DNA of 64,000 bases from Brevundimonas pishanensis (GTDB taxonomy: Bacteria > Pseudomonadota > Alphaproteobacteria > Caulobacterales > Caulobacteraceae): assembly GCF_022750635.1 (NCBI RefSeq), contig NZ_JAJKBG010000003.1:248001-312000 (forward strand), read 5' to 3'. The translations under genes and the position numbers were made by a program. Of this stretch, positions 17,895-27,752 are shown one piece after another. Positions within the stretch are counted from its first letter, which is position 1. Every line of letters begins with the position of its first letter. The notes below the pieces were generated by a model that had not been told where the DNA came from, searched no databases, and was given only the letters and a program-made list of their open reading frames with translations.

Positions 17895-17925
17895 GATTCC
17901 TCGAACGCCGTTTACGCAAAGCTTC

Positions 17926-17940
17926 TTAACCCATCTTAAC
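17926..17940 (+). promoter_or_regulatory. CtrA-like box upstream of fliF
   Basis: Direct repeat TTAAC-CCATC-TTAAC, about 80 bases before fliF. The CtrA consensus is TTAA-N7-TTAA; here the spacer is six, one base short. In Caulobacter the class II fliF promoter is CtrA-dependent, so the position fits. A GATTC (GANTC) site lies at 17895-17899, on the tail of the preceding terminator. Confidence 0.5.
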
Positions 17941-18017
17941 GTGGCGTTTACCAAACACGCGGCACTTTCTGCCTAGCGGAGCAGTAAAGCTTCGAATGTG
18001 TCTGATGGGCGGGGCGC

Positions 18018-19664
18018 GTGGGCGGCTTTACGGCGGCAATACAAAAGTTCGGGATCGGTCGTCTGGCCGCCGTGCTGGGCGTTTCCGCCGGTGTGGCTGC
18101 GGTGCTGGTCGCCATTATGCTGCGTGTGGGCCAGTCGCCCGACGCGCTGCTCTATTCCAATCTCGACCTGCGTGAAGCGGCGGAAATCAGCGCGGCGCTG
18201 GACACGGCCGGCATCAAATACTCCGCCAAAGGGGATGGCTCGACCATCTTCGTCAGCCGTGATGACGTGGGCGCGGCCCGCCTGATGCTGGCAGGGCAGG
18301 GGCTGGTGACGTCCGGTTCGGTTGGCTACGAAATCTTCGACAACCAGTCGGTACTGGGCCAGACCGAGTTCCAGCAAAACCTGAACGAGCAACGCGCGCT
18401 CCAGGGCGAGCTGTCGCGCACCATCATGTCGATGCGCGGCATCAGCTCCGCACGCGTCCACATCACCATGCCGCGCCGTGAACTGTTCCAGTCCGCGGCT
18501 ATTGATCCGACCGCAGCGGTGGTTGTGGGTCTGTCGGGCCGCGACCTGACGCCGGACCAAATCCGCGCCATCCGCAATGTCGTGGCCTCCTCGGTGCCGA
18601 ACCTGAAGCCCGACAAAGTTACCGTCACCGATCAGGCCAACCGCACGTTGGCGGCTGGGTCGGAAGACCAAGGCTTCACTTCGGCCACGGCAGAGCAAGC
18701 CAAGGCCACGACCGAAGCCCAGATGCAGGCCCGCATCAAGGACATCGTTGAAGGTGTCGTCGGCGCAGGCGCTGCCCGTGTGCAAGTCACCGCCGACATC
18801 GACCACACCCGCGCGACCATTCAGGAACAGAAGTTCGATCCGGATGGCCAAGTCGTTCGTTCGTCCTCGACCAATGGTTCGCAATCACGCGACACCACCG
18901 GCGTCCCCCTGGGCGGTGTGACGGCAACCAACAACATCCCGGGTGGCGAAGATCCGGCGCAGGCCGACAATGCGTCGACCACGGCCGAGAACACCGAAAC
19001 CACCAACTACGAAATCTCCAACACCACCACCACAACCGTGCGCGAGCCGGGCGAGGTAAAGCGCCTGTCGGTGTCGGTGGCTGTTGACGGCAAATATACC
19101 CCCGCTGCGGACGGCAAAGGTGCGCCCGCCTATGCCCCTCGCACCGCCGAGGAAGTCGAGCAGATTAAGGCACTGGTCGCGGCTGCTGTCGGCATCGACG
19201 CCGAGCGCGGCGATAAGATCGAAGTCATCAATGTCCGCTTCAACCGCGACGCCGAAGGTGTTGGTAATGGCGCGGGTGGCGAGGCCGAGGGCCTGATGTC
19301 GAAGCTGGCTTTCGACAAGAACGACATCATGCGCGGCATCGAACTGGCGGTGCTGGCGATTACCGCCCTGTTGCTGATCTTCTTCGTCCTGCGTCCCTTG
19401 CTCAAGAGCGCCTCTGACAAGCCGTCCAAGGCCTTGGCCGTGGCGGGTGTGACGCCGGTGGAAGAACAACTTGTTGGCGGTACTCTGCCAGCCGGTGAAG
19501 GAGCAGCACTGCTCGCTGCGCCGAGCGAAGTCGAGCAGCGCATCGACATCGCCCGCATCGAAGGCCAGGTGAAAGCCTCGTCGATCAAGAAGGTGGCGGA
19601 CTTCGTCGAAGCCCACCCAGAGGAATCCACCGCGATCCTTCGCGCGTGGATGAATGAAGCCTGA
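18018..19664 (+). CDS. fliF: Flagellar MS-ring protein FliF
   Basis: 548-residue integral protein that forms the MS ring, the first structure of the basal body. Transmembrane helix 1 spans about 17-38 ([20 protein letters not shown]), ring-building domains follow ([57 protein letters not shown]), then a Thr/Asn-rich region, helix 2 at about 440-460 ([22 protein letters not shown]) and a cytoplasmic tail that binds FliG. The start is GTG at 18018; the nearer ATGs (17996, 18005) are out of frame. It leads the operon fliF-fliG-flbE-fliN-flbD; fliF and fliG overlap as TGATG. Confidence 0.95.
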   Translation: MGGFTAAIQKFGIGRLAAVLGVSAGVAAVLVAIMLRVGQSPDALLYSNLDLREAAEISAALDTAGIKYSAKGDGSTIFVSRDDVGAARLMLAGQGLVTSGSVGYEIFDNQSVLGQTEFQQNLNEQRALQGELSRTIMSMRGISSARVHITMPRRELFQSAAIDPTAAVVVGLSGRDLTPDQIRAIRNVVASSVPNLKPDKVTVTDQANRTLAAGSEDQGFTSATAEQAKATTEAQMQARIKDIVEGVVGAGAARVQVTADIDHTRATIQEQKFDPDGQVVRSSSTNGSQSRDTTGVPLGGVTATNNIPGGEDPAQADNASTTAENTETTNYEISNTTTTTVREPGEVKRLSVSVAVDGKYTPAADGKGAPAYAPRTAEEVEQIKALVAAAVGIDAERGDKIEVINVRFNRDAEGVGNGAGGEAEGLMSKLAFDKNDIMRGIELAVLAITALLLIFFVLRPLLKSASDKPSKALAVAGVTPVEEQLVGGTLPAGEGAALLAAPSEVEQRIDIARIEGQVKASSIKKVADFVEAHPEESTAILRAWMNEA

Positions 19665-20701
19665 TGGCCGCCCGTCTGATCGCAAAAGCGCCGTCCATAG
19701 AGGATGCCCGTAAGCTGACGGGACCTGAAAAGGCGGCGGTCGTCCTGCTGTCCCTTGGCGAAGAACACACTGCGCTGTGGGAGCGTCTGGAAGACGACGA
19801 GATCAAGGAAGTGTCCCAGGCCATGGCTGGCCTAGGCACCGTCACCGCTGCGGTGGTCGAGGAAATCCTTGTCGAGTTCGTCTCGGGTCTGGGCGGTAAC
19901 GGAGCCCTGATGGGTTCCTACGAGCAGACCCAGCGTCTGCTGGCGTCCTTTATGCCTGCCGACCGCGTGGATGCCCTCATGGAGGAAATCCGCGGTCCTG
20001 CCGGTCGCACCATGTGGGACAAGCTGGGCAATGTGAACGAGGCGGTTCTGGCGAACTACCTCAAGAACGAATACCCGCAGACCGTTGCTGTGGTCCTGTC
20101 CAAGGTGAAACCGGAACACGCCTCGCGCGTGCTGACGGCCCTGCCGGAAGACTTCGCTCTCGAGTGCGTCCAGCGCATGCTTCGTATGGAGCCGGTACAG
20201 CGCGACATTCTCGACAAGATCGAGCAGACGCTGCGCACCGAGTTCATGTCAAACCTCGCCCGCACGTCCAAGCGCGACAGCCACGAACTGATGGCCGAAA
20301 TCTTCAACAGCTTCGACCGCCAGACCGAGGCGCGCTTCATCGGTGCGCTGGAAGAGCGCAACCGCGATGCTGCCGAGCGTATCCGCTCGCTGATGTTCGT
20401 GTTCGAGGACCTTTCCAAGCTGGATCCCGGTGGTGTGCAGACCCTGTTGCGCGCCGTCGAGAAGGACCAGCTGGGTATGGCCCTGAAGGGGGCCTCCGAC
20501 GCCCTGCGCGAAATGTTCTTCTCCAACATGTCCGAACGCGCATCCAAGATCATGCGCGAGGACATGGAGTCGATGGGCCCTGTGCGCCTCAAGGACGTCG
20601 ACGCCGCGCAGATGGCAATGGTGCAGGTCGCCAAGGATCTGGCCGCGCGCGGGGAGATCATGTTGGCCGGTCAAGGCGGCGATGACGAGTTGATCTACTG
20701 A
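19664..20701 (+). CDS. fliG: Flagellar motor switch protein FliG
   Basis: 345 residues, the torque-generating switch component that bridges the MS ring (FliF) and FliM/FliN. Seen: [23 protein letters not shown] at the N terminus, the central [28 protein letters not shown] (EHPQT-type motif, here with Tyr in place of His) and the charged C-terminal domain with [56 protein letters not shown], which faces the stators. Overlaps fliF and flbE by TGATG junctions, so translation is coupled along the operon. Confidence 0.95.
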   Translation: MAARLIAKAPSIEDARKLTGPEKAAVVLLSLGEEHTALWERLEDDEIKEVSQAMAGLGTVTAAVVEEILVEFVSGLGGNGALMGSYEQTQRLLASFMPADRVDALMEEIRGPAGRTMWDKLGNVNEAVLANYLKNEYPQTVAVVLSKVKPEHASRVLTALPEDFALECVQRMLRMEPVQRDILDKIEQTLRTEFMSNLARTSKRDSHELMAEIFNSFDRQTEARFIGALEERNRDAAERIRSLMFVFEDLSKLDPGGVQTLLRAVEKDQLGMALKGASDALREMFFSNMSERASKIMREDMESMGPVRLKDVDAAQMAMVQVAKDLAARGEIMLAGQGGDDELIY

Positions 20702-21360
20702 TGAACACCATCCCCACCAACGCCCGCCCATTTATCTTCGACACCGAGTTCGATGCCGACGGTCGCGTGGTGCAGCCGTCCCACTGGACGCCGCCCAAGC
20801 GCAGCTATCTGCCCGCAGAGGTCGAGGCTATGGTCGCTCAGGCTCGTCTGGAAGGCCGCCAACAGGCCCTGACCGAAGTCGAAGCCTTGCGGGCCAATGC
20901 CCTGTCCGCTGTAGCCCAGACGGTAGTGGAAGCCGCGGGACACATTGGCGCGATTGTCGACGATCACCGTCGTCAGTCGGCTGAACTGAGCCTGACCTGC
21001 GCACGCGCTCTGGCGTCTTCGGCTATGGAGCTTTATCCGCGCCGCCCGCTCGAAGCCGCCATCGAACAACTGGCCGAGGAGATCGACGCGTCGCCGCGAT
21101 TGGTCATCCGCGCTCGCGACCTCGATGCCGAGGGGCGTCACCAGATCGAGCAACTGTGCCAGCAGGCCGGCTTCTCGGGCCTGGTGGTGTTCCGCGATGA
21201 CGCGCCCCGTGCCGCAGCCTTCTCGCTAGAATGGACCGATGGTCGCGCAGGCTTTGATCCGGCCGAGGTCGAAGAGCGTCTGCGCCAACGTATTGCCGCT
21301 GTCCTGTCGGGCGGCGAACCAGCCCAATCCCCCACCTTCTCTGACGGGAGTGCCTTCTGA
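20701..21360 (+). CDS. flbE: FliH-like flagellar assembly protein FlbE
   Basis: 219 residues, in the position of Caulobacter flbE between fliG and fliN. The N terminus is a Pro-rich segment (FDTEFDADGRVVQPSHWTPPKRSYLP), followed by a long helix (EVEAMVAQARLEGRQQALTEVEALRANALSAVAQTVVEAAGHIGAIVDDHRRQSAELSLTCARALASSAM) and a small alpha/beta domain. FliH-family proteins regulate the export ATPase FliI in the flagellar type III secretion apparatus. Sequence identity to the gammaproteobacterial FliH is low, so assignment rests mainly on position plus helical architecture. Overlaps fliG and fliN by TGATG. Confidence 0.85.
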   Translation: MNTIPTNARPFIFDTEFDADGRVVQPSHWTPPKRSYLPAEVEAMVAQARLEGRQQALTEVEALRANALSAVAQTVVEAAGHIGAIVDDHRRQSAELSLTCARALASSAMELYPRRPLEAAIEQLAEEIDASPRLVIRARDLDAEGRHQIEQLCQQAGFSGLVVFRDDAPRAAAFSLEWTDGRAGFDPAEVEERLRQRIAAVLSGGEPAQSPTFSDGSAF

Positions 21361-21692
21361 TGGCTACCGATGATCTGCCTCTGGAAGAGTTCGGTGCTTC
21401 CACCGCCATGGCCTTGCCGGACGACGTCGGCGAAAAGACCGCCGTTGATCTGGCCACTGTGTTCGACGTGCCGGTCAACATCTCGGCTGTGCTGGGCAAG
21501 GCGAACATGTCTGTCTCGCAACTGCTGAAACTGAACAAGGGGTCGGTGCTGGAGCTGGACCGCAAGGTCGGCGAGGCCATCGATATCTTCGTGAACAACC
21601 GTCTGGTCGCACGCGGCGAGGTGGTTCTGGTCGAGGACCGCCTCGGCGTGACCATGACCGAAATCATCAAGACGGACGACAAGGGCGCCTGA
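21360..21692 (+). CDS. fliN: Flagellar motor switch protein FliN
   Basis: 110 residues: a short acidic N-terminal tail, then a SpoA (surface presentation of antigens) domain from about residue 33 with the typical VFDVPVNISAVLGKANMSVSQLLKLNKGSVLELDRKVGEAIDIFVNNRLVARGEVVLVEDRLGVTMTEI. It forms the lower part of the C-ring and docks FliH. Starts in a TGATG overlap with flbE; 32 bases separate it from flbD, with GGATTAGAGGAG as a ribosome-binding site for flbD. Confidence 0.95.
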   Translation: MATDDLPLEEFGASTAMALPDDVGEKTAVDLATVFDVPVNISAVLGKANMSVSQLLKLNKGSVLELDRKVGEAIDIFVNNRLVARGEVVLVEDRLGVTMTEIIKTDDKGA

Positions 21693-21724
21693 TAAGCGAC
21701 CGAATGAAGGATTAGAGGAGCCCG

Positions 21725-23137
21725 ATGATGCGTCTACTGGTAGTGGGCCGCCTGAGCGGTCAGCTGGCAACGGCAGTGAAGATGGCCATGGCCCACGGGG
21801 CCAAGGTCAACCACGTCGAGCGCGCCGATCAGGCGACCGAGCAACTGCGTCGCGGGCAGGGTGCAGACCTGCTGATGGTCGATTACCGTATCGACATTGC
21901 CTCGCTGATCGCCGCCAACGAAGCCGAGCGCATCCACGTTCCGGTCGTCGCCTGTGGCGTGGACGCCGATGCGCGGGAAGCCGCAGACGCCATCCGTGCG
22001 GGCGCGAAAGAGTTCATCCCTCTGCCGCCGGATGCCGAACTGATCGCAGCGGTGCTGTCGGCGGTGGCCGACGATGCCAAGCCGATGATCCTTGCCGATC
22101 CGGCGATGAAGGCCGTTGTGCAACTGGCCGATCAGGTCGCAGGCTCCGAGGCCTCCATCCTGATCACCGGTGAGAGCGGCGTCGGTAAGGAGGTGATGGC
22201 CCGTCACCTGCACACCCGTTCGCGCCGCGCCGACAAGCCGTTCATCAGCGTCAACTGCGCCGCTATTCCGGATAACCTGCTGGAATCCGAGCTGTTCGGT
22301 CACGAGAAGGGCGCGTTCACCGGCGCTGTTGCGCGCCGCATAGGTAAGTTCGAGGAAGCCGACGGCGGCACCCTGCTGCTGGACGAAATCTCCGAAATGG
22401 ATGTGCGACTGCAAGCCAAGCTGCTGCGCGCCATTCAGGAACGCGTCATTGACCGCGTAGGCGGCAGCAAGCCCGTGCCGGTCAATATCCGCATCATCGC
22501 CACGTCAAACCGCGATCTGGCAAAGTCGGTGGCCGAGGGCAGCTTCCGCGAAGACCTTCTGTACCGCCTGAACGTCGTCAATCTGCGTATCCCTTCGCTA
22601 CGTGAGCGTCCGGGCGACATTGCCGTTCTGGCCGAGCATTTCGTCAAGAAATACGCCGCTGCCAACGGGGTGCCGGTTAAGCCTATGGCTCCTGCGGCCA
22701 TTCGCGCTGTCACGGCCCATCCGTGGCACGGTAACGTCCGCGAGCTGGAAAACGCCATGCACCGCGCGGTGCTGCTGTCGGTCGGACCTGAGATCGACGT
22801 CGATGCCATCCGTCTGCCGGATGGTCGCCCTCTGCTGGGTGGTGCGATGGCGGGTGCGCCTGCGGCTGCCGCCTATGATCCAGGCGTTGCCGGTCAGGCC
22901 GCTCAGGTCGCCGATGCGCTCAATCGCAGCTTCGTGGGCCAGACCGTTGCGGAGATGGAAAAGACCCTGATCCTCGACACCTTGAGCCACTGCCTTGGCA
23001 ACCGCACCCATGCGGCCAACATTCTCGGCATCTCGATCCGCACCCTGCGGAACAAGTTGAACGAGTATGCCGAGCAGGGCACAACTATTCCGGCTCCGCA
23101 ATCGGGCGTGGCCAATGCCTATGGATCGGCGGGATAG
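21725..23137 (+). CDS. flbD: Sigma-54 activator FlbD
   Basis: 470-residue enhancer-binding protein that switches on late (class III/IV) sigma-54 flagellar genes and represses the fliF promoter in Caulobacter. A receiver-like domain (1-115) opens [25 protein letters not shown] but lacks the usual pair of acidic residues near the start, so it is atypical. The AAA+ module has Walker A GESGVGKE (about 149-156), the sigma-54 contact loop GAFTGA and [14 protein letters not shown]; a C-terminal Fis-type HTH ([23 protein letters not shown]). The Caulobacter order fliF-fliG-flbE-fliN-flbD is exactly kept. The beta-lactamase gene follows four bases after its stop. Confidence 0.95.
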   Translation: MMRLLVVGRLSGQLATAVKMAMAHGAKVNHVERADQATEQLRRGQGADLLMVDYRIDIASLIAANEAERIHVPVVACGVDADAREAADAIRAGAKEFIPLPPDAELIAAVLSAVADDAKPMILADPAMKAVVQLADQVAGSEASILITGESGVGKEVMARHLHTRSRRADKPFISVNCAAIPDNLLESELFGHEKGAFTGAVARRIGKFEEADGGTLLLDEISEMDVRLQAKLLRAIQERVIDRVGGSKPVPVNIRIIATSNRDLAKSVAEGSFREDLLYRLNVVNLRIPSLRERPGDIAVLAEHFVKKYAAANGVPVKPMAPAAIRAVTAHPWHGNVRELENAMHRAVLLSVGPEIDVDAIRLPDGRPLLGGAMAGAPAAAAYDPGVAGQAAQVADALNRSFVGQTVAEMEKTLILDTLSHCLGNRTHAANILGISIRTLRNKLNEYAEQGTTIPAPQSGVANAYGSAG

Positions 23138-23141
23138 TGGC

Positions 23142-24014
23142 ATGATGCACCGACGCACCATTCTCATCGGAGCCGGTGCGTTGCCGCTGGTCGGTTGCAA
23201 GCCTGCCGTAAGCCAGCAGGTGCCCATACCTCGCCTAGATTTTACCGAGCTTGAACAACGCTTTAAGGGCCGTTTGGGACTCGCTTACTGGGCTGGCAAT
23301 ACGACCAACGGATGGCGTTTCGACGAGCGGTTTGTCTATTGCTCGACCTTCAAGATGTATCTGGCCGCCGCCCTTTTCGTGCGTGCCCAACAGGGTCTGG
23401 AAGACCTCGAACGTCAGGTTCCGATCACTCAGTCGGATATGATTTCGCACGCCCCGATCACCGGGAAGGCCGTGGGCGGTAGCTTGTCCATTCGGGCTCT
23501 GATGAAGGGTACGGTCGAGGAAAGCGATAACCCTGCGGCCAACATCCTATTGCGCGAGATGGGCGGGCTGGAAGCCATGCGCCAGTTCTATCGCGACATC
23601 GGTGATACCACGACGACGGTGGACCGCTTCGAGCCCGAGATGAACCGTCTGGACGGCGACAAGGACACGATCCAACCGCTGCAGAGCATGTCCAACATCA
23701 AGCGATTGTTCATTTCCGATGACACGCCTCTGAATGCGGCGTCGAAGGCTGAACTGTTGAAATGGATGCGCGACACGCCCACCGGAAAGGACCGGATCAA
23801 GGCGGGTCTGCCGGACGGATGGACGGTGGCGCACAAGACCGGAACGGGCGGTTATGGCCCCACGAACGACATCGGGGTGATCACCACCGCGACCGGCCAT
23901 CCCATGGTGATCGCGATCTATTTCCACGGTTCGCCCGAATCCACCCCCGAAGGACGCGAGCAGGCTATCGCCGAGGCCACACGCGCCGTTGTGATTGCGT
24001 CGGGCCCTGTCTGA
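23142..24014 (+). CDS. Class A beta-lactamase, lipoprotein or Tat-exported
   Basis: 290 residues from the ATG at 23142 (tandem ATG at 23145); the frame stays open upstream inside flbD, but only this start gives a signal: HRRTILIGAGALPLVGC, with twin Arg and an LVGC lipobox at Cys19. All class A active-site elements are intact: STFK (68-71), SDN (128-130), EPEMN with the general base at 164 and N168, and KTG (232-234). There is no Cys next to KTG where carbapenemases of the KPC/NMC type have one; Cys67 precedes the STFK serine. Starting four bases after flbD and 59 before flhA, it is expected to be read with the flagellar operon. Substrate range is unknown. Confidence 0.92.
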   Translation: MMHRRTILIGAGALPLVGCKPAVSQQVPIPRLDFTELEQRFKGRLGLAYWAGNTTNGWRFDERFVYCSTFKMYLAAALFVRAQQGLEDLERQVPITQSDMISHAPITGKAVGGSLSIRALMKGTVEESDNPAANILLREMGGLEAMRQFYRDIGDTTTTVDRFEPEMNRLDGDKDTIQPLQSMSNIKRLFISDDTPLNAASKAELLKWMRDTPTGKDRIKAGLPDGWTVAHKTGTGGYGPTNDIGVITTATGHPMVIAIYFHGSPESTPEGREQAIAEATRAVVIASGPV

Positions 24015-24073
24015 CCATGACCGAATCCTGTCATCAGTGGCGATAATGCAAAGCTGCGTCGTGAACATCCGCC

Positions 24074-26173
24074 ATGGCTGATGCCCCATCCTTCATGAAG
24101 GACGGCATGGCTCGCCCCACAGGGCGGGACGCTTTAGGCTGGCTGTTGCGCGGCGAAGTGGGCATGGCGGCCGGTGTGATCGGCATCATCCTGCTGCTGA
24201 TCCTGCCGGTTCCGGCCTTCATGCTGGACCTGTTGCTGGCCATCTCGCTGGTTTCCAGCGTGCTGATCCTGATGACCGCTGTAATGATGAAGCGGCCGCT
24301 GGACTTCGCCATCTTTCCGACGGTTCTGCTGGTCTCTACGCTTTATCGACTTGGCCTGAATATCGCGTCCACGCGACTGATCCTGTCCGGCGGCGACAGC
24401 GGTCACGCGGCTGCGGGTGCCATCATCGCGGCCTTCGGCGAACTGATGATGAGCGGCAGCTTCGTCATCGGTCTGATTATCTTTGCCATCCTGCTGGTGG
24501 TGAACTTCGTGGTCATCACGAAGGGTGCGACCCGTATCGCCGAAGTGTCGGCCCGCTTCACCCTGGACTCCATGCCGGGCAAGCAGATGGCCATCGACGC
24601 CGATCTCTCGGCTGGCATCATCAGCGAGGACCAGGCCAAGATTCGCCGTAAGGAACTGGAGCAGGAATCGACCTTCTTCGGTGCCATGGACGGTGCCTCG
24701 AAGTTCGTTCGCGGCGATGCTATCGCCGGCCTGATCATCACCTTCATTAACATCATCGGCGGTATGCTGATCGGTGTGATCCAGCACGGTATGCCGGCAG
24801 GTGATGCCGCCAATACCTATGTGCAACTCTCGGTCGGTGACGGTCTGGTCACACAGATTCCGGCGATCATCATCTCGGTCGCCGCGGGCTTCCTCGTCAC
24901 CAAGGCGGGTGTTGAGGGTGCCGCTGACAAGGCACTGGTTGCGCAGATGGCGACCAACCCAGTTTCGCTGGGCGTGGTGTCGGGCACCTCCGGTCTGATC
25001 GCACTTATCCCGGGCATGCCTATCCTGCCGTTCGCGGCGCTGGCGCTAGGCGCGGGGTTTATGGCGTGGCGCCTGGGGCGTAACCGCCTTAAGCCGCCGC
25101 CTGTCGAAGTGGTGGAGACCACGCCCAAGTCGGACGTCGAAGAGCCTATCTCGACCGCTCTGACCATTGATGATGTGAAGATCGAACTGGGCTATTCGCT
25201 GCTGGCCCTGATCAACGACCTCGAAGGTCGTCGCCTAACCGATCAAATCCGCGCCCTGCGCCGCTCGCTGGCTCAGGAATACGGCTTCGTCATGCCCAGC
25301 GTGCGCATCTTGGACAATATGCGCCTGCCCAATCAGGGCTATGGCATCCGCATCAAGGAAATGGACGCCGGCAATGGCGAGGTGCGCCTTGGCATGCTGA
25401 TGGCCATGGACCCGTCGGGGCGTCAGGTCGAACTGCCGGGCGAGCACACGCGTGAGCCCGCCTTTGGTCTGCCCGCAACGTGGATCGACGAGTCCCTACG
25501 CGAAGAGGCCACCTTCCGCGGCTATACGATTGTGGACCCGTCCACAGTGCTGACCACGCACCTGACGGAAATCCTCAAGGAGAACATGGCCGAGCTTCTG
25601 TCCTATACCGAGGTGCAGAAGTTGCTGAAGGAACTGCCGTCAGAGACGCAAAAGCTGGTCGAGGAACTCATCCCCTCGGTCGTGACAGTGACAACGCTCC
25701 AACGCGTTCTACAGACCTTGCTGCGCGAGCGTGTGTCGATCCGCGACCTTCCGGCGATCCTCGAGGGACTGGCCGAGGCCGCGCCGCACAGCACCAGCGT
25801 CACCACGCTGGTCGAGCACGTCCGCACCCGCCTTGCTCGTCAACTGTGCTGGCAGCATCGCGGCGAGGACGGTGCCCTGCCGATCATTACATTGTCGCCG
25901 GACTGGGAACAGGCGTTCGGTGATGCCTTGATCGGGCCAGGCGAAGACAAGCAATTGGCCATGGCCCCCAGCCAGCTTCAGGACTTTATCCGTGTGGTTC
26001 GTGAAGTGTTCGAACGCGCGGCTATGACCGGCGAAAATCCGGTGCTGTTGACGGGACCGCAAGTGCGCCCCTATGTGCGATCCATCATCGAGCGGTTCCG
26101 CGGCCAAACCGTGGTGATGAGCCAGAACGAAGTGCATCCCAAGGCCCGCTTGCGCACGGTGGGAACCGTCTAG
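24074..26173 (+). CDS. flhA: Flagellar export gate protein FlhA
   Basis: 699 residues; the inner-membrane export-gate protein of the flagellar type III secretion system. The N-terminal half has about eight membrane segments and the FHIPEP-family landmarks VIGIILLLILPVPAFMLDLLLAIS, FPTVLLVSTLYRLGLNIASTRLIL and GATRIAEVSARFTLDSMPGKQMAIDADLSAG. The cytoplasmic domain (about 350-699) carries TTHLTEILKENMAELLSYTEVQKLL and the C-terminal export-substrate docking region. In Caulobacter flhA directly follows flbD; here one extra gene (the beta-lactamase) separates them. Confidence 0.96.
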   Translation: MADAPSFMKDGMARPTGRDALGWLLRGEVGMAAGVIGIILLLILPVPAFMLDLLLAISLVSSVLILMTAVMMKRPLDFAIFPTVLLVSTLYRLGLNIASTRLILSGGDSGHAAAGAIIAAFGELMMSGSFVIGLIIFAILLVVNFVVITKGATRIAEVSARFTLDSMPGKQMAIDADLSAGIISEDQAKIRRKELEQESTFFGAMDGASKFVRGDAIAGLIITFINIIGGMLIGVIQHGMPAGDAANTYVQLSVGDGLVTQIPAIIISVAAGFLVTKAGVEGAADKALVAQMATNPVSLGVVSGTSGLIALIPGMPILPFAALALGAGFMAWRLGRNRLKPPPVEVVETTPKSDVEEPISTALTIDDVKIELGYSLLALINDLEGRRLTDQIRALRRSLAQEYGFVMPSVRILDNMRLPNQGYGIRIKEMDAGNGEVRLGMLMAMDPSGRQVELPGEHTREPAFGLPATWIDESLREEATFRGYTIVDPSTVLTTHLTEILKENMAELLSYTEVQKLLKELPSETQKLVEELIPSVVTVTTLQRVLQTLLRERVSIRDLPAILEGLAEAAPHSTSVTTLVEHVRTRLARQLCWQHRGEDGALPIITLSPDWEQAFGDALIGPGEDKQLAMAPSQLQDFIRVVREVFERAAMTGENPVLLTGPQVRPYVRSIIERFRGQTVVMSQNEVHPKARLRTVGTV

Positions 26174-26223
26174 CCTCCGTAACGAAGCTGGACAGGCGCG
26201 GATTCACGCGAAAAAGTGCGTTT

Positions 26224-27744
26224 ATGAAATCTCGCCCCCGCCTCGAAATCGCTTCTCTAAATTTTATTCGTCAGTCCCAGCCGTTGTACAGGCGGCTCTT
26301 GCTGCTGCTGGGCGCGGCCTTTGTGCTGTTGTTGGTGACCAATATCGCCACCTTCTACATGCTGCGTCAGACAGCGGCTTATACGGCGATCGAGAACCAC
26401 GGCCACCGCACCCAGATTGCGGGCTGGCAATTGGTCAGCCTGTTGACAGATGCCGAGACGGGACAGCGTGGCTTCATGCTGACGGCTAATCCCGCCTATC
26501 TGCAAGTCTATAACAATGCGCTCACCCAGATCCCCTCGGTCGTAGAGACGATGGATGAATTGATCGCCGACGACCCCGAGCTTTCGCCGCGTCTGGAGCG
26601 GGTCCGCAGCCTGTACGAAGCTCGGCGCACATTGATGATTGATACGGTCAATATGACCCGTCAGGGCCGGATTGGCGAAGCCGTTGGCGCGGTTCGCAGC
26701 GGTCACGGCAAGGCCCTGATGGACGCCATGCGACTGGAAGTCGCCGAGATCTCCAATGCCATTGACCGCAGGACGGAGGCGGCCACCAGCGCGGCGACCA
26801 GCTCGCGCCAGTACACCACGGCCTTCAGTGTGTTTGCGGGACTGCTCATTGTGGTTCTGGGGATCATCGGTGCGGGGCTTGTACGCCGCCAGATTGGCGA
26901 CCTGCTCAAGGCCCAGCGGGAGCTGGACCGAGCGAACTCTGGCCTTGAGGCCGAGGTCCGCGAACGTACTTCGGAACTGGTACGGGCCAACGAGGAAATC
27001 CAGAGGTTCGCCTATATCGTCAGCCACGATCTGCGCGCGCCTCTCGTCAACGTCATGGGCTATACCTCGGAACTGGAGCGTATCTCCGGCAAGGTCGATG
27101 CCCTGATCGCCAAGCTGGAAGTCGAGCATCCAGACACTGTGTCCGAGGATACCGCGCTGGCAATCCGCGAAGACGCACCGGAGGCCATCGGCTTCATCCG
27201 CGCCTCGACCAGCAAGATGGATGGGCTGATCAAAGCCATCCTTCAGCTTTCGCGTGACGGTCGACGCGAGCTGACGCCGAATGAGCTGGATATGAACCAG
27301 CTTGTGAAGGGGTTGGTGGATGCTGTGGCCCACCCCCTGTCGGCGGGCGATGGCCGTGTGGAGGTCGGGGACTTGCCGAGCATCGTTAACGACCGCATGG
27401 CTATCGAGCAGATTTTCGGCAACCTGATCGACAACGCCATCAAATACCGGAAACCGGAACAATCTTTGCTGTTAGCGATTAAGGGTAAGGATTTGAGCGG
27501 GCAGGAAGTGGAATTCGAGGTCACAGACAACGGACGTGGTATTGCGCCCAAGGACCATGAACGCGTGTTCGAACTGTTCCGCCGTTCAGGACGTCAGGAC
27601 CAGCCCGGCGAGGGACTGGGGCTTGCATTCGTACGCAACACTGTGCGCCGCCTCGGCGGCTCAATCACGGTGGAGTCGGACGTGGGCGAAGGCACGACAT
27701 TCCGTATCCGTCTGCCCCGAACGTTCGCGCCCCGCGCACTGTAA
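26224..27744 (+). CDS. CHASE3 sensor histidine kinase
   Basis: 506 residues. Transmembrane segment 1 (about 20-43), a periplasmic CHASE3 domain (about 45-195; WQLVSLLTDAETGQRGFMLTANPAYL is its signature), transmembrane segment 2 (about 198-218), a coiled coil (LKAQRELDRANSGLEAEVRERTSELVRANEEI), HisKA with FAYIVSHDLRAPLVNVMGY (phospho-acceptor His) and an HATPase domain (NLIDNAIKYRKPEQ, VTDNGRGIAPKDHERVFELF, GLGLAFVRNTVRRLGG). The kinase core is of the Cph1-like subgroup. It heads a three-gene signalling cluster; the receiver gene follows within 10 bases. The stimulus is unknown. Confidence 0.92.
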   Translation: MKSRPRLEIASLNFIRQSQPLYRRLLLLLGAAFVLLLVTNIATFYMLRQTAAYTAIENHGHRTQIAGWQLVSLLTDAETGQRGFMLTANPAYLQVYNNALTQIPSVVETMDELIADDPELSPRLERVRSLYEARRTLMIDTVNMTRQGRIGEAVGAVRSGHGKALMDAMRLEVAEISNAIDRRTEAATSAATSSRQYTTAFSVFAGLLIVVLGIIGAGLVRRQIGDLLKAQRELDRANSGLEAEVRERTSELVRANEEIQRFAYIVSHDLRAPLVNVMGYTSELERISGKVDALIAKLEVEHPDTVSEDTALAIREDAPEAIGFIRASTSKMDGLIKAILQLSRDGRRELTPNELDMNQLVKGLVDAVAHPLSAGDGRVEVGDLPSIVNDRMAIEQIFGNLIDNAIKYRKPEQSLLLAIKGKDLSGQEVEFEVTDNGRGIAPKDHERVFELFRRSGRQDQPGEGLGLAFVRNTVRRLGGSITVESDVGEGTTFRIRLPRTFAPRAL

Positions 27745-27752
27745 GGATGGAT

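Noticed and set aside
26257..27462. 401-residue open frame on the minus strand
   Set aside because: Shadow of the CHASE3 histidine kinase gene on the other strand.
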